64,000 nucleotides of DNA from Aquatica leii (GCA_035610365.1 CM069432.1:17050001-17114000); one strand, 5' to 3'. Shown: positions 1 to 11,935, counted from the first letter of the stretch. Program-made: numbers and translations. Notes: a model not told the origin generated them from the letters alone.

Positions 1-748
1 GGATGAAATTTTTTTTTTAAACGTCATGTACAGCTGATTTATTCAAATTATGGTCTCTAGCAATTTGCCGAACAGAAAATTGTGGATTTTGCTCAACAGA
101 CAAGAACACATTTTCTCGTTCCACATTACTTAATGACAAAGGTCTACCAGTTCTACTCGCATCTTTCACCGAACCTGTCTCTTGAAATTTCCGCCAAATT
201 TTGCTTACCGTGGACTGCGAAATGTTTAATTCTGTATGCAAGTTATTAAATAAATTACATACTTCGTCTTGGGTTCTTCTTCTATCTCTATATCCCAGAA
301 TCATTAAGATTTCAATTCTATGTTTCTCAGATAATTGAGCCATATTTCAAGCACTAACAAATAGCAAAGTGTGACAGTGTTCTAAAGTGCATTCAATTGT
401 TTCAATGCTACATATTACGTACCTGATTAATACTGCTCAGTAAAATAAATTTGTTAGACATGTCCTTGTTTTTTTTTGAAATTTTTTTGGTGTAAAGGTA
501 TTCAAGTTTCATATGGTTTAAAAGAGAAAAAAAGACTTTATCAAATGAGTATAATAAAGACGTGCCTTGCCATTTAAAAAAATGTAAGTGTTATTCGTTG
601 CGTTGCGTTTGTTTACAGCAAAAATTTAAATTGATATCTCCCAGGTGGTAGATAACTAAGTGATAAACAACTTTTATTTACAACTTTTTCGTGTAAAGTG
701 CATATTTATCGACCTGTATAATATATTCCATACTTTTCGGACACACTG
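1..748 (-). mobile_element. Mariner/Tc1-like transposon, 5' part, cut by window edge
   Basis: Read on the minus strand, the element starts beside a TA at 749-750 with the end sequence CAGTGTGTCCG. That end type is seen in mariner-like elements of this window (compare GTGTGTCCC at 2351). About 400 bases of untranslated sequence follow, then the transposase N-terminal domain at 343-17. The rest of the element lies outside the window, so the other inverted repeat cannot be checked. The end motif and the DNA-binding domain are seen; the family is inferred from them. Confidence 0.7.
17..343 (-). pseudogene. Mariner-like transposase, N-terminal helix-turn-helix part
   Basis: This 108-residue frame starts MAQLSEKHRIEILMILGY. 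It carries a bipartite helix-turn-helix: residues ~5-55 (ending ISQSTVSKIWRKFQETG) and ~75-108 (QFSVRQIARDHNLNKSAVHDV without its end), joined by the basic linker SRTGRPLSL. This is the DNA-binding half of Tc1/mariner-family transposases, which recognises the inverted repeats. The catalytic DDE/D half is not in this frame. The frame stops at positions 17-19, next to a run of ten T (9-18), so a slippage frameshift there is likely and the catalytic half may continue outside the window in another frame. Good match to the domain; activity unlikely. Confidence 0.75.
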
Positions 749-750
749 TA

Positions 751-2346
751 TATAAGTTTTGTTAGCAGTTTCATTGTAACATCTTTTAACATATAACAGC
801 ACAAAAACCCATTAAACAAGTCAGTAAATGCACACAGAAAAGAGAAGACTTGTCATTTTTAAGTTTTGGTAATGACGACAATGTAGCTGCTTTTGATGAA
901 TTTTTGACACTCGAAATACTAACTGATAAGAAAACTTCAATTCCATTTAAAAATCTAGAAATATTGAAAAGCAGATTTAAAGCTGATGACTGTAAAAGAA
1001 ATAAGCGCATAAAAGGAAAAAAACGTCAATGGAAATTTCTAGAAATGCAAAGGAAACGATTTTTGTGCTACATTCTACGTTGCCGATAGGTTCAAATTAG
1101 ATTCGTTGCACTATGTATAAAAATCGTTTTGTGCAACACATATAAGCCACCATAACAGATGCGATCTACAAATGCGTTGCATGTCGAGAGAACGTGTAAT
1201 TAAATTTACAAAAATCTTTTAAAATTACATCAATTGAATTATAATTAAATAATAGATTAATTGTTGATTGTACTTTACAAATACATTTAAACAAAATTCA
1301 TTAATAATTATTATTTGTAATATTGCGTATTATTAATAAATTTCAGTTTTAAAATGTAATTATAAACAATTGCAATTAAATGTCTAAAATATAATATGTA
1401 GATATTAATAAACATTAAAATCAATTTTTCTAATTTAAATTATAATTTTAAAAATATTTATTTCAATTTCTAATTTAAATTTATATATGCAAATACTGAT
1501 CCCTCTATATAAAGTAACAAAAAAACAAAATTTTAAATCAAATGTTCATCTACTTCTTGCAGAATATACACCGTAAACTGAAAATTTTTACATTTACATT
1601 TACATAAATTGTAAATTTATTAAAAAAGATTTAAGTTTATTCAAATAACAAAAATATGAGTATTTGTAGTACTTACAAAATGCTGCAATTCCATAGAAGT
1701 TGTTGACCTACCTGTAACAAACAAAAAAAAATGTTAATCTTTTACTTAAATGGTAAATTATATGTATGTATATAAATGTTGGCATCACCTGATACCATTA
1801 AAATTAAATACGTTGGATAACTAAAGTTATAATAACTAATATAATATCTCAGGTTTACTAATCCTTTACTCGATAGCCAATAATTATCCTTACATGGGTG
1901 AAAATCCCACGTCAGTAGTTATCCTTTTAGAATATATTCAGTCTCTTAAAGTTGAGAATTATTTCCATAAATTTGGATTAGTGAAGTTCACTTAAAAGCA
2001 ATATCGAACACAATTAAATTTCTAGTTTGATTATACAATTTTGATATAATAAACACCAGTTTACTTAAAATTGACTTAAAAAAGGACTTGTTTTAGATAT
2101 AACATACTTACACTCATATTAAAAAAATGCGACAGGGTTAATTTACAATGGAAGAAAAAGTTATTGATTTTAAACAATAAAAGTATTGTCTATAGAAGAA
2201 TTACAATTTAAGAATTTCCTTCATTCTCACTTTTGTATTGGGTATCACCTAATATTCTAATTAGATATTTTTTAAATAAATGTTACTAGAATTAACCAAA
2301 AATATGCTTAAACTTAAGTTTTCATGAAGTAATAATTTTTTAGTTA
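751..2346. other. AT-rich stretch without recognised gene
   Basis: Strongly AT-rich with many oligo-A and oligo-T runs. A 79-codon lysine-rich frame at 850-1089 matches no family I know. A small hairpin (TGGG-TGAAAA-TCCCA type) lies near 1893-1910. No repeat pair, splice pattern or RNA gene was recognised. Confidence 0.5.
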
Positions 2347-2466
2347 TACCGTGTGTCCCAACGATCTGGGGGTGGAAGATTACGCCTTACTGTTGATTTT
2401 AAAAAATATATACAGATTCTTGTAGTCGACAACAAGGAACATCTCGTAAAAATACTTTGGTGTATA

Positions 2467-3329
2467 CAGGGTGGCCCATTTTCGAGTACCACACCAAACT
2501 TGTGTTTTCTTAAATGGAATGCCCTATATATTTTTATATATTTGAATTCTCTGTTAAATACTGAGCAAAATGATATTAAGTACTATGGATCTACGACCAC
2601 CGGTTCCTTAGTTATTGACATTGTTATGTAAAAAAATGAGTCAATTGAGTAGGCTCCTGTTCCGCCATCTTTAAATATATCGAAGTGAAATTTTGGTATT
2701 TGTATTTCTAATATGTCTAGTATTGACCTCTATACTCAAATTGCAGACTCTTTTCTCTACATATACAAGTTGGTCCATTTTGCGCAATGTTATTTTTCTC
2801 AACTTTTTATATAGCACACCCTATATTTTATTACAGATTTGAATAGCATTTTTTACGAGCTTTCAATAGATACTCACTTTATACTACCTATTCCTAAGTG
2901 TTTTTGAATTATTTAGTCTTAAAGTTGAAAATTGCAAAATTTTGTTACTTTTCTTGAATTTTCTTCACATCATAGTAGCCCGATTTCTGCTTGCCCCTTT
3001 CTGTTCTTTAGCAACTTAACAAATGAAAGTCTCTTATTGTCAATAGTTCGTGAAATCATTGTTGATAGTAATATGCATAGTTACCTTGTTAATAACTGGT
3101 TATCTACTTATTGTGCGATGAATTTCTCAAAAGAAGAGCTGATTAATATGACCTATGCTTTAGGAGAGGCTGAAAGGAACTGCTTGTTGGCGTTTGATGA
3201 ATGATGATGAATTTATGAACAAAAGTACCCTTTTGCTAGACATCCAAGATCTGAAGCGTTTGAACATCTTCGAGAACGATTTGAAGACAGAGGAAATGTC
3301 AAATATAAAAAAAGAGATGGGCCACCCTG
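2467..3329 (+). mobile_element. Deleted mariner-like element inside the palindromic MITE
   Basis: The element is bounded by CAGGGTGGCCCA at 2467 and its inverse TGGGCCACCCTG ending at 3329, with TA on both sides (2465-2466 and 3330-3331). The inside is a ~650-bp non-coding leader followed by the N-terminal part of a transposase that runs straight into the right end. That is the structure expected of an internal-deletion derivative: 5' part kept, catalytic part lost. Mobilisation would need a transposase made elsewhere. Confidence 0.7.
3118..3315 (+). pseudogene. Mariner-like transposase N-terminal fragment, frameshifted
   Basis: The ATG at 3118 opens MNFSKEELINMTYALGEAE, the first helix of the helix-turn-helix found at the N-terminus of one mariner-like transposase group; the intact copy at 39,718-40,791 starts FTHTEYADIVFIYRYCNG. 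The frame breaks near 3200 and continues in another frame with YPFARHPRSEAFEHLRERF and GNVKYKK, the second half of the same domain. The fragment then meets the right inverted repeat at about 3316. No catalytic residues remain. Confidence 0.65.
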
Positions 3330-3455
3330 TATACACCAAAATATTTTTACGAGATGCTCCTCGTTGTCGATTACAAGAATCTGTTATAATATATTTTTTT
3401 AAATCAACAGTATAGGCGTAATCTTCCACCCCCAAATCGTTGGGACACACTGTTG

Positions 3456-4413
3456 TTCACGTTGTTGAAAAGACGTTGTACTCTATATCCGCATGGTTGA
3501 GGACAATATTAAATTTATAAAGCAGCGCTTTCAAACTCTGCGGAAATTTAAATCTATTCTACTGCAGAATGTGCTACGCGTAGGTGGCAAATTGTCTAAC
3601 TAAAAATTAAAATTTAATCAACATTTTTTACTACTTCTAAAAAAGGATCACTTTGTTAATTTGTTAGTAGATTATATTTAAACCAAATACTTTTACACAG
3701 GTCCTACGCTTTTAGATTTGCTAAGACAAACGTATTGGATTTTAAGAGCCAGAGGTTTAATTAGAAACCGTCTTAAATTTTGTCCTCTCTTGGTTGATTT
3801 CCTGTTTGTCGAGAGAAAGAAAAACATTTTTCATACGAGAACCAATTATGCTAGCCCTATATATATTTCAATTAGTCAACGCTTCAAAACTCAAAACGTT
3901 TACTAATGAAGTTTGGTTCCTGAAGCTTTACATCTACAAGTTTTGCTTCATATATGGCCAATTATAGCACTAACTGTATTGGAGCTAAATTCCGTTTAGA
4001 CAATATGTATAAATTACTTTATTTAAACGAAACTTTTTATTGTGAATTTTTGCAAAGAAAAATCGTACGGCGTTTGAATCCGCCGTCTAGTTTACATTTT
4101 GGTGGTAAATGTGAAACCGATATAAAAACGATTAAAACACTTTTGTATAAGTCGTTCAGTACACAAATTCTTACTATCGAAGAATTTTAAATTGTTTGTT
4201 GTGCTATCAAAATTCTTTTAAATACTCGACTTTCAGGTTTTCACGCTTACTTGAATTGCTCAACTTGACTTTTTCAAAACTTATGCCAGTTAATTAGATT
4301 ACGCCTAGATAAGTATCAGTTAATTGATCACATAATTCAGGCATTCTAGCGTCGTTGGCATATCAAGTATCTTTCGCCTCTTTAAATCAGAGAAAAGTGT
4401 AATACAGAATCTG
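3456..4413 (+). pseudogene. BEL/Pao retrotransposon pol relic: integrase region, part 1
   Basis: Pieces of a BEL/Pao polyprotein appear in order. LRVGGKLSN near 3570-3600 is the junction peptide before the integrase. LLRQTYWILRARGLIRN at 3718 is the zinc-binding integrase N-terminus, with its HHCC residues largely lost. GAKFRLDNMYKLL at ~3980 is core, and PPSSLHFGGKCETDIKTIKTLLY at ~4083 is core around the third catalytic position; the usual E of GGxWEA is replaced. LRLDKYQLIDHIIQAF at ~4300 is the C-terminal region. Stops and frameshifts are frequent. The reading continues in 8216-8401 after a LINE insertion. Gag, protease and RT of this copy are missing. Confidence 0.75.
4401..4413 (+). repeat. 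Target-site duplication, left copy (LINE insertion)
   Basis: AATACAGAATCTG here matches AATACAAAATCTG at 8216-8228 in 12 of 13 positions. The two copies flank the LINE, and the BEL/Pao reading frame resumes just beyond the right copy. Confidence 0.7.
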
Positions 4414-4949
4414 CCCGTGGGTTGAGCTACTAATCGGGTGCGTCTCCAGATGGTGCATAGGAGGGTAAATAAAATGTAACGGTAAGCAGCTTCATCAGCT
4501 GACCCGGGACAACCCTGTTTACCTTGGCAGGTGTTGGAGTCGCGGACTAAAATCCGTACATACTCCAATACTACTGTCACGCGAACCAACTTTCCTAGCC
4601 CAAGCTGTAGTGTCGTGGCAAGAGCCGACACTGGGATAACGATGCCTGCCGCTGCTCTGCTGACTTTGATCAGCAAGCACGGCAGTCAAACCCAAACCTC
4701 TTGCTGCTGTAGACATTTCTCACGAGCAAGCAATGTTGGGGGGCCTTGGCCTAATTGTCTGGACCAAGAGGAGACAACCTCATCAAAAACCTAAATCCAA
4801 AGTAGAGAGAACCAGGCCGATAGTTGCGTGACTGGATAGAAGACCAGTCGTCACTAGTTCCAACTTCGGGCGACCCCGTTGTATATAACTTTTCGTGCGT
4901 ATCCGGGCACTGCGCACGGCGACCTTTTTTTTTCCTCAGCACTCGTGGG

Positions 4950-5322
4950 AACATATATGGAACCATCGATCCAAAATTGAAATTTAAAAAAAGACGGAGA
5001 CTGAGGAGAACCCAAAAATAAATGCTGACGCTGAGCGCGAACCCGAAAAGCCCAAAAAGCTTTCGTTGGCGGCAAGGCGAAAGCTTAAACAACAAAGAAA
5101 ATCGAAAACGCCTATACAAGAAGCAGAGGCTGGCACGTCAGGAACGCAACAACGACCCCAAATGTCTCACACAACTGTTGGAACAGGGGCGCAAAAACGC
5201 AACTTTTCTGGCAGTATCACACCGTTGTCACAAAAACGAACGGTTAAGCAAAGTCGAGAGGTCAAAGGAACCCAAAGAAAGACATTCCGGAACACTCTGA
5301 CGGGAATTGCTCTTGCAATTTA
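4950..5322 (+). pseudogene. LINE ORF1 (gag-like) basic region, relic
   Basis: The stretch encodes lysine-, arginine- and glutamine-rich peptide in one main frame, for example LAARRKLKQQRKSKTPIQE and KRTVKQSREVKGTQRKTF. This fits the RNA-binding, low-complexity ORF1 product of a LINE, which packages element RNA. No zinc knuckle is present, so only the N-terminal or linker part is left. The frame stops at 5321-5323. A deletion appears to join ORF1 directly to the middle of the endonuclease. Identification rests mostly on position and composition. Confidence 0.5.
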
Positions 5323-7030
5323 ATGGCATTGTGGGATTTATGTTCTAGAGACCTAGTGGCAGCTAAAATATCTGTAATAGAGGAAGGCAACCAGAGGGAG
5401 TTCATTATCGAATCCGGTTACTTCCCTTACAACCAGACAAGATCACCGCCGCCGGAAGAAATCCACAGGCTGATTAACAGTGGGGCCAACACACCGCTGA
5501 TTCTTGGATGCGAACTTTATAACTGTGTTTCGCAGTGAAATTATTGACCTTACGGTTGCTAGTCCAAAAGCGAGCAAAGTGTTAAAAATGTGGCATGCAT
5601 CAGATGAACCTTCTTTATTTGATCATAGATACATTCGATTTAACATTGAATCAGACAGGAAACTCGTAATGGAATTCAAAAGCCCGAGAACAACCGACTG
5701 GGATTTGTTCAACGAAACATCAGCGGGCAAAATCAGGGACTGTCCCACAGTTGCAAAATCAACGCACGAGCTAGGAATAATGACGGATAGTATTGTTAAT
5801 TTATTAAAATCCGCATTTGAAGCAAGCTGCCCAAAAACTGCCAAACGAACCCCAAACAAGATAACTTGGTAGAACAGGGAGCTTGACAAAGCAAGGACAC
5901 GCACCATAAAGCTATTTAATACAGCCAAAAAAAGCGAAGACTTGGATGAATACAAAACCAGCTTCACAACATACAACAATGCCATTAAAAAGGCAAAAAG
6001 AGACTCATGGAGAAGGTACTGCAGGGACGTAAAAAACGAACTTACAAGCTCTCAACTCTGCAAAGGTCGCTCGGTTGAAAGTACTACGCAAGAACTACTG
6101 CAAAAACACTTCCCGGGTTCGTCGTTAACTGAAGTTCCTAAACACCAGGATCTAGAGGTACTAAACAGACGGGCACCCAAAAGGAACTGGGACTTAGCGA
6201 GAAAAATATTCAATCCTGAAAACCTAGAATGGAGAATCAGTACGTTTAAACCCTTTCAGTTTCCAGGAACCGATAGAATTAATCCCATTATGGTGCAAAA
6301 AGGATTTGCTGCTCTTCGAAACGCTGCGAAATTCTCTTAGCACTATCGCACACACCAAACAACCGACGGATTGTCAAGGTGGTATTTATACCAAAGCCAA
6401 GGAGATCTGCCTAGGCCCAGGCAAAATCTTGCGAGCTAGCAATTCACCAACTAGTAAGCAGATGCGAAAATGCAATCCAATACAATGATATTGCATTGGG
6501 TGCTTTTCTAGATATTGAAGGAGCATTTGACAATACCACCTTCACCTCAATTGCAAGGGCACTGGAAAAAAGGAATCACACTTCTAGCTCAAAACTGGGT
6601 CAACTCAATGCTCAGAAATCGGACGGTAACAACTACTTTGTACGGTAGCACTGTGGGAGCCAAAGTGGCTGGCGGATTCACACAATGCGGGGTGCTATCA
6701 CCCCTACTGTGGTGCCTCGTCATAGACGGCCTACTACAAGGACTAGAAGACGGCGGGGTATTTGCTTGAGGATACACCGACGATCTCACCATTATCACAA
6801 ACGAAAAGTTTGGGGCAACTGTATCAAATATCTGCGACTTACTCTTGATACGAGACTGACTTTCAATGCTCATCTAGAAACAGTCACAACGAAGGCCATC
6901 AGGGTTCTAAATACAACCAAACGGATGCTCAGGCACACATGGGGATTGAAACCCACAATGACCAAATGGTTATATACTGTGGTAACGAGACCCATCATCA
7001 CATACGACGCGCTTGTATGAGGTGAGAGAA
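5323..7030 (+). pseudogene. LINE ORF2: endonuclease and reverse transcriptase, broken
   Basis: Endonuclease: LCSRDLVAAKISV and SGYFPYNQ near 5340-5440, the NTPLILGC strand at ~5490, then an abrupt jump to EIIDLTVASPK and SDEPSLFDHRYIRFNIES (5540-5660). The 70-80 residues that normally lie between, including catalytic DAN/H positions, are deleted. Reverse transcriptase: linker ELDKARTRTIKLFNTAKK (5880), AFLDIEGAFDNT-like strand at ~6500, TQCGVLSPLLWCLVIDGLL at ~6680, an active-site box GYTDD at ~6770 (A to T at the usual position, with a stop just before it), and the thumb YLRLTLDTRLTFNAHLE at 6830. Multiple stops and at least two deletions rule out function. Confidence 0.8.
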
Positions 7031-7056
7031 CCAACCTGAAAAGTACAGCTGCAAAG

Positions 7057-8110
7057 CTAAATAAAGTACAGAGAATGTCTACTAATAACAGGAGCAATGA
7101 GAACCACGCCCGCAGCAGCCATGGAAGCACTACTTTCACTTCCAACATTACACCTCGTTGTAATGACGGAAGTAAGACAAGCAGCATACAGGCTGCACAT
7201 TAATGAACACGCGTCAATTACCGGGAAAAACAAACCGGGTATATACATCATGCTGCGTAACGAAACGATCCTAACTATGAGATGCGACTTCACAAAAAAT
7301 TATCGCATTTTAAAGAAATTTAAAATGATAATACCGTCACGGGGGGGCCAAAAATCTCAACCATGGGAAGCAATTTTCGCTGACTTTGGGTAAAGATGCA
7401 TTCGCTTTCCAATCTGAATTTGCTGCTATTAACTGGTGTGTCAGGAACATTATCGACTCGAAATCATACACAAATGGGCCGATAGCGATCATGTCTGACA
7501 GCCAAGCAGCACTACAGGCGCTAAGATCACCAGTAATAAACTCCAAACTGATTATGGCATGCATAAACAGTCTAGAAATATTGGCAACTGGCCAACCAGT
7601 GCAGCTCATCTTGATACCAAAACATCAGAAAGTAAGGGTAACGTAATGGCGGAAGCACTAGCAAAAAAGGGCACAACAAGGACATTTATCGAACCTGAAC
7701 CGGTTTTCGGAATCGCATACGAGACCGGAAAAGAAATAATTCGCAGCAAACTTGCAGCGAAACATACAAAATTATGGAAAAACTGTTTAGGGATGAGGCA
7801 CACAAAACTCTTCCTTACTGAGCCACAATTATACACTCAAACTGCACTATCAAGCATGAGTCGACAAAAATTAAGTAAACTCACGCGACTAATTAGAGGG
7901 TACTGTAGCCTTAACAAACATATCCATAAAATGAGACCGCAAATCAGTCCTCTATGCCGCGGATGCTTGGAGGACGACGAGACTCCGCAGCATCTGCTGT
8001 GCAAATGCGAAGCGTATTAAATGCAACACACAACGATTCTCGGAAAACCAAAGCTAACGGATGATGAGTTGAAAAAACCCTTTGGAACAAACTTCTGAAC
8101 TTCATTGACG
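7057..8110 (+). pseudogene. LINE ORF2 C-terminal part: RNase H domain and zinc knuckle, broken
   Basis: After the thumb (QRMSTNNRSNEN in a shifted frame) comes TPAAAMEALLSLPTLHLVV at 7120. RNase H follows with FQSEFAAINWC (catalytic E) at ~7410 and IMSDSQAALQALRSP (catalytic D) at ~7490. The first catalytic motif YTDGS is missing: sequence at 7330-7390 jumps past it, indicating a deletion. The last RNase H helix is MAEALAKKG at ~7645. The C-terminus keeps KLSKLTRLIRGYCSLNKHIH and CRGCLEDDETPQHLLCKC (7960-8010), a CCHC-like knuckle typical of these LINEs. RNase H removes element RNA during target-primed reverse transcription. Confidence 0.8.
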
Positions 8111-8215
8111 AAACAGAACTGATGAGGGAGTAATAAATCAGAGGTGCACAAAAGGACCAAGGAGACCACAGTACAAAAGCGCTAGACGAACCTCCTCTTA
8201 AAATAAATTTAAAAA

Positions 8216-8401
8216 AATACAAAATCTGAAAATATAGTTCCGGGAACAGTAGTTGTAGTTAAACAAAAGTTCGTTCAACCTCTTCAATGGCCTCTAAGAA
8301 TGATAAAAACAGTATATTCAGCTACTGGGCAATTTTTGTAGCAGTTCGTCACGGACTGTAGAAGAGACTATTAGTTAAAGTATGTCCTCTACCCACCCAA
8401 T
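8216..8401 (+). pseudogene. BEL/Pao pol relic: end of integrase, part 2
   Basis: The frame interrupted at 4413 resumes with IVPGTVVVVKQKFVQPLQWP followed by LRMIKTVYSATGQF. This is the conserved C-terminal beta-domain of BEL/Pao integrases (family pattern GTVVxxK...LPPxxWxxGRI). After a stop and a frameshift it ends with LLVKVCPLPTQ near 8370-8401, the usual last peptide. Its right position and frame confirm that the LINE at 4414-8215 inserted into the integrase gene. Confidence 0.75.
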
Positions 8402-11400
8402 AAAAAATTAGGATAATCAAATTAATTTTTGTAGACAGTACAAACGTTAATTTATGCCTGTAGACGTCGTTTCTAGTGAACGGTTTATGATCTCTTGTAT
8501 CTTTCCTACTAGTACATAGCCACACGCCAAAGGACGACTCTACGGGATAAGTACCGTTTCGTTTTTTTTAAATTGTAATTCAAAAACTAGTTGGATGGTT
8601 GGCTATATTAATTAATTTTTTTCGTGTTCAATTATTTTTTTATTGGCAAATTAAGCGGCCAAATAAACAGTTTGGTCAAATGATATTTGTGTTTTACCAT
8701 TGATCCGAAAAAGTCCTGACTTAACTGATGACGGTGGTTCAAGACTCTTAGCAACATGACTTAAAACTAATTTAAGTAATACCTAATCGTTTCCAAAAGA
8801 CGATTAGAAATGATGGTAGGTGTATCCATTATTAGATTATCATTAATTATAGTTTTTTGTAATTTTTTATTACTACTGTTTAGAATACTAGCAATATTTT
8901 GATTGTTCAAAATTAGTAACTTCCTGTTTTATAACGCTTGTAAAAAAATCGCGAATTTTATTTGTAGATAATGTACTCCAATACTTTAAGAGTAAGCTTT
9001 GATTACTAAAATGTTATTGTTTTATTATAAGGTGTTCAACGATTTTATAGTTGCATTTGTGTTTCCTGTTTTTTTTAATATACGGAATACTAATTAAAGA
9101 AATTAATAATATTATTGCATAAGACGTAATTTAAATTCGGTTTCTAAAATAAATGAAAAAAATTGTCAATTTCAAACAGTGTTACTTACCACCGGGGAAT
9201 CTTCCTGACCGATTTATTTTTTCATTTGAGTGTTTTTATTTACATACATATATTTTTAAAATTTTTAATATTAATATTATATAGTTTTGCAAATACCAAC
9301 AAAATTATATTTATTTTAATGTTATTATTCTGTTTTTCAATATTAAAATTGCTTAGATGTTTAAAACGCCAGCAAAATTTCTTAGAATTAAAACAAAGTT
9401 CTGCATTCAAAACAATTTATAATTTATATTGAGTTTTCTAAAAGAAAACGTACGTGTAACATTGTGCTAAGTTGAAAAGTCATTTCCCATATATAAAAAT
9501 ATCTCAAGTAATAAGCGGCATGCCAAAATGGTTTAAAAAAATGTTGTAAACTACAGTAGCTAATAAAACTTTTTTTTTAATAAAATATAATCAAAGGTTT
9601 TTGTTTAATTTGTTGTATATTATTAAAAAAAATGTTTAAATTTAAGTCGCTGGTGCTTGTTTTTTGTGTCCTTGCCTAAGTATTAAATGTAATTCTAACA
9701 AAAGCAAAGTTAGAAACATTGAAGGCGTCATGTTTATTTTCCTTGTGAAAGCAAATAAATTAATTACAAAAGTGATCATAACCACCACTATTTGAATTAC
9801 ATTAAATTGTAAACGTCAAAACGCAAGTAATATTAAACACAATTACAGATGATTAAACATTGTAATAAAATTATTTGAAAACGCACGTCAAAAAGTTCAA
9901 CTTAAAACATAAGTAATTTATTCGCAACACACTAAAACTAATTACGTCAATTTAATTTAATTGTTTTTTAATTAATAGATAAATTTAGAAATCGTATTAA
10001 AATAGAATTTAGTAAATAAGACGATAAAAAATAAGTATTAAAATGCAAAAATAAAAAAATTGTAAACTATTAAAAAGTACTTTGAATCTTTTAATGTCCC
10101 ATTTTATTTAAAGAACAATGCGGTCGAGCTTAATATCAAATTTGTTTTGATGAATCATTTAAAATTCATTTTTTTCGTAATAACTCTTATCCGTATAATA
10201 CTTTTTAATGCGGATAAAAGAAATGATTTCTTAATTGATTTTTTTTTGTGTGGCATGACGAAAAACATTCATCATGATGTTTAAAAACTAAATTATTGTA
10301 ATTGTGATAAGCCAGATCCGACCATAAAATTCTCTTAATTTTTATTTATTACGGCATTAAATTTAAGTGCTGGATGCTGTTAATTGCGTCGTTAAAACAC
10401 CAATTTATTTAATTAAATGTTTATTTTCAATGCTTTGATTATTTGACGGTCGTTAAGTACGATGTCTTATATTATTTAGTTACAATATCGAAGCCTGCAG
10501 AAACATAAAACTGTTGTCCTTGAAAAGTCTTCGTAATTATAATGTTTTCAACATAATTACGTTCGGTACTTAAATAGGATTTAGCAGTAACAAGACAGTA
10601 AGAGAATTGTTTAACTACTACTAAAGCTATTCAAATTCTAGCTTAATTACCAGCTTAGAATGTATACCTGACCTGAATATTACAACAATTATTTCTGCAC
10701 TCTATCGTTTGCCGTGCAATTTAAAAACATAAAAGCAACTAAAAATTGCATAAAAACCGCAGTTTCTGCAAACAACAACAAACCACTTGTGTAAATAAAG
10801 TTTTCTGAAACCGTTAACACGAAAAGCTGCACAACTGCAGTTTTAACAAATTATTTTGCTAGCTTCGGGAATTGCGGATGACATAAAGTTTAGTCTCGGT
10901 AAGATTAATAATGCAAAAACCGTATTAAAAGAAAACACAAACTGAAGGAGAAGTTAGTTGTGTTATCATCAAAAATTTTTAGAGAAGAAAAAAGAGCTTG
11001 AAACAAATGAAGTGTCATGTGTCTAATGTAGTTAAAGTTTAACAGTCCTTATCGGCAAACCATTCGGTTTGTTTCTTTGCGTTTTTTTTTTAATGGAAGC
11101 AATCTTTCGAGAGCAGTTCTTTAGATTTTCTAAGCGAGTAAACGTATTATTTTAACACAACAAAAATTTCTTATCTTTGTTTAACTATTTTTTTTGTACT
11201 AAATAAATGGCAAAAAAATTTATTTACTTGTTAAATGGAATCGACAAACACTTAAGTTTTAGACTTTAGATAAAACTAGTCATAAAAATATGTCAATGAA
11301 AATGTATTACATTTGTAATAGAAAATTAGATTCTTAAAGTAATCCTAACTGGCATTACTAAGCCAATTCCATGTGATTTTTAATATTTACATATATTTAC

Positions 11401-11935
11401 GATATAAGCACAGGTAGAAAGTGTTGTGCATTATTTACGAGGATTATTATGTATTATGAAAGCCATTTAAGTTTAAACTAAATCTTAAGACGAACGCTAA
11501 CCTTTACCAGTATCAAAATTAATAAACAATAGAAGGTCACCTTTATTAATAACCAAGTAGTAAAATTTGCACAGGTCTAAGGCATATGAATCCATGAATC
11601 AAGCGTTCTAATCCACTTTAGTCATACACAATATAAAGGAAGCTTAGAAAAGGTCGCTTAAACTAGGTGATATATAATGTATAAAGTAATCGGGGTAGCA
11701 AACCGTGAACTAATATACCGACACCTTTTGATGGTATTAAAAAAATGGTGCTCTTAAAACTAAGTAAGCAATTTTTCCACGTTGTATTTTTGAAAAATGT
11801 AGTGTTTAAAAGCTCAAAACTTTAAAATAAGGTTTTGTAATGTTTTAAAATTCGTATAACGTAGTTTTCTTTAAAAACTTTTATTAATTATTATAAATAC
11901 AAATTTGTGTTAGTTTAAATTATATAGAAACAAAA
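8402..11935. other. AT-rich stretch without recognised gene
   Basis: This is probably the 3' end of the BEL/Pao relic followed by non-coding sequence. No LTR pair, inverted repeat or coding relic was recognised. Open frames such as 9163-9432 are made of F/I/L/K/N codons expected by chance at this composition. Confidence 0.5.

Larger units (their letters stand above)
2349..3452. repeat. Palindromic MITE split at its centre by another transposon
   Basis: Left arm 2349-2466 and right arm 3330-3452 are inverted copies of each other with few differences. Both start GTGTGTCCCAACGAT and run inward to TTTGGTGTATA. With the inner element removed, the two arms meet as a continuous palindrome of about 235 bp centred on TA. 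The ends resemble mariner-like ends, and a TA lies outside the left end (2347-2348). The right outer flank is not TA, so the outer target duplication has decayed or the boundary is a few bases off. The MITE sits immediately upstream of the BEL/Pao relic. Confidence 0.75.
4414..8215 (+). mobile_element. Non-LTR retrotransposon with RNase H domain (I/LOA-type LINE)
   Basis: The element is bounded by a 13-bp target duplication and ends in an A-rich tail, TTTAAAAA. The contents are, in order, a 5' region (4414-4950), an ORF1-like basic region (to 5322), endonuclease remnants (5323-5870), reverse transcriptase (5873-7030), RNase H (7386-7690) and a cysteine-knuckle C-terminus (to about 8110). This order is known for LINEs of the I group (I, LOA, Ingi types). 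Several internal deletions and stops make it dead. It inserted into the integrase region of an older BEL/Pao copy. Base composition is visibly less AT-rich than the surroundings. Confidence 0.8.

Noticed and set aside
850..1089. 79-codon lysine-rich frame resembling a small protein
   Set aside because: No known domain, no homologous piece elsewhere in the window, and codon content expected in AT-rich DNA.
5320..5326. TAATG overlap between LINE ORF1 stop and the next ATG, suggesting coupled translation
   Set aside because: The ATG lies in the middle of the endonuclease domain after a deletion, so the overlap is accidental.
9163..9432. Open frame with membrane-like F/I/L segments
   Set aside because: Hydrophobic runs arise from AT-rich sequence; no start context, no similarity, no neighbours.
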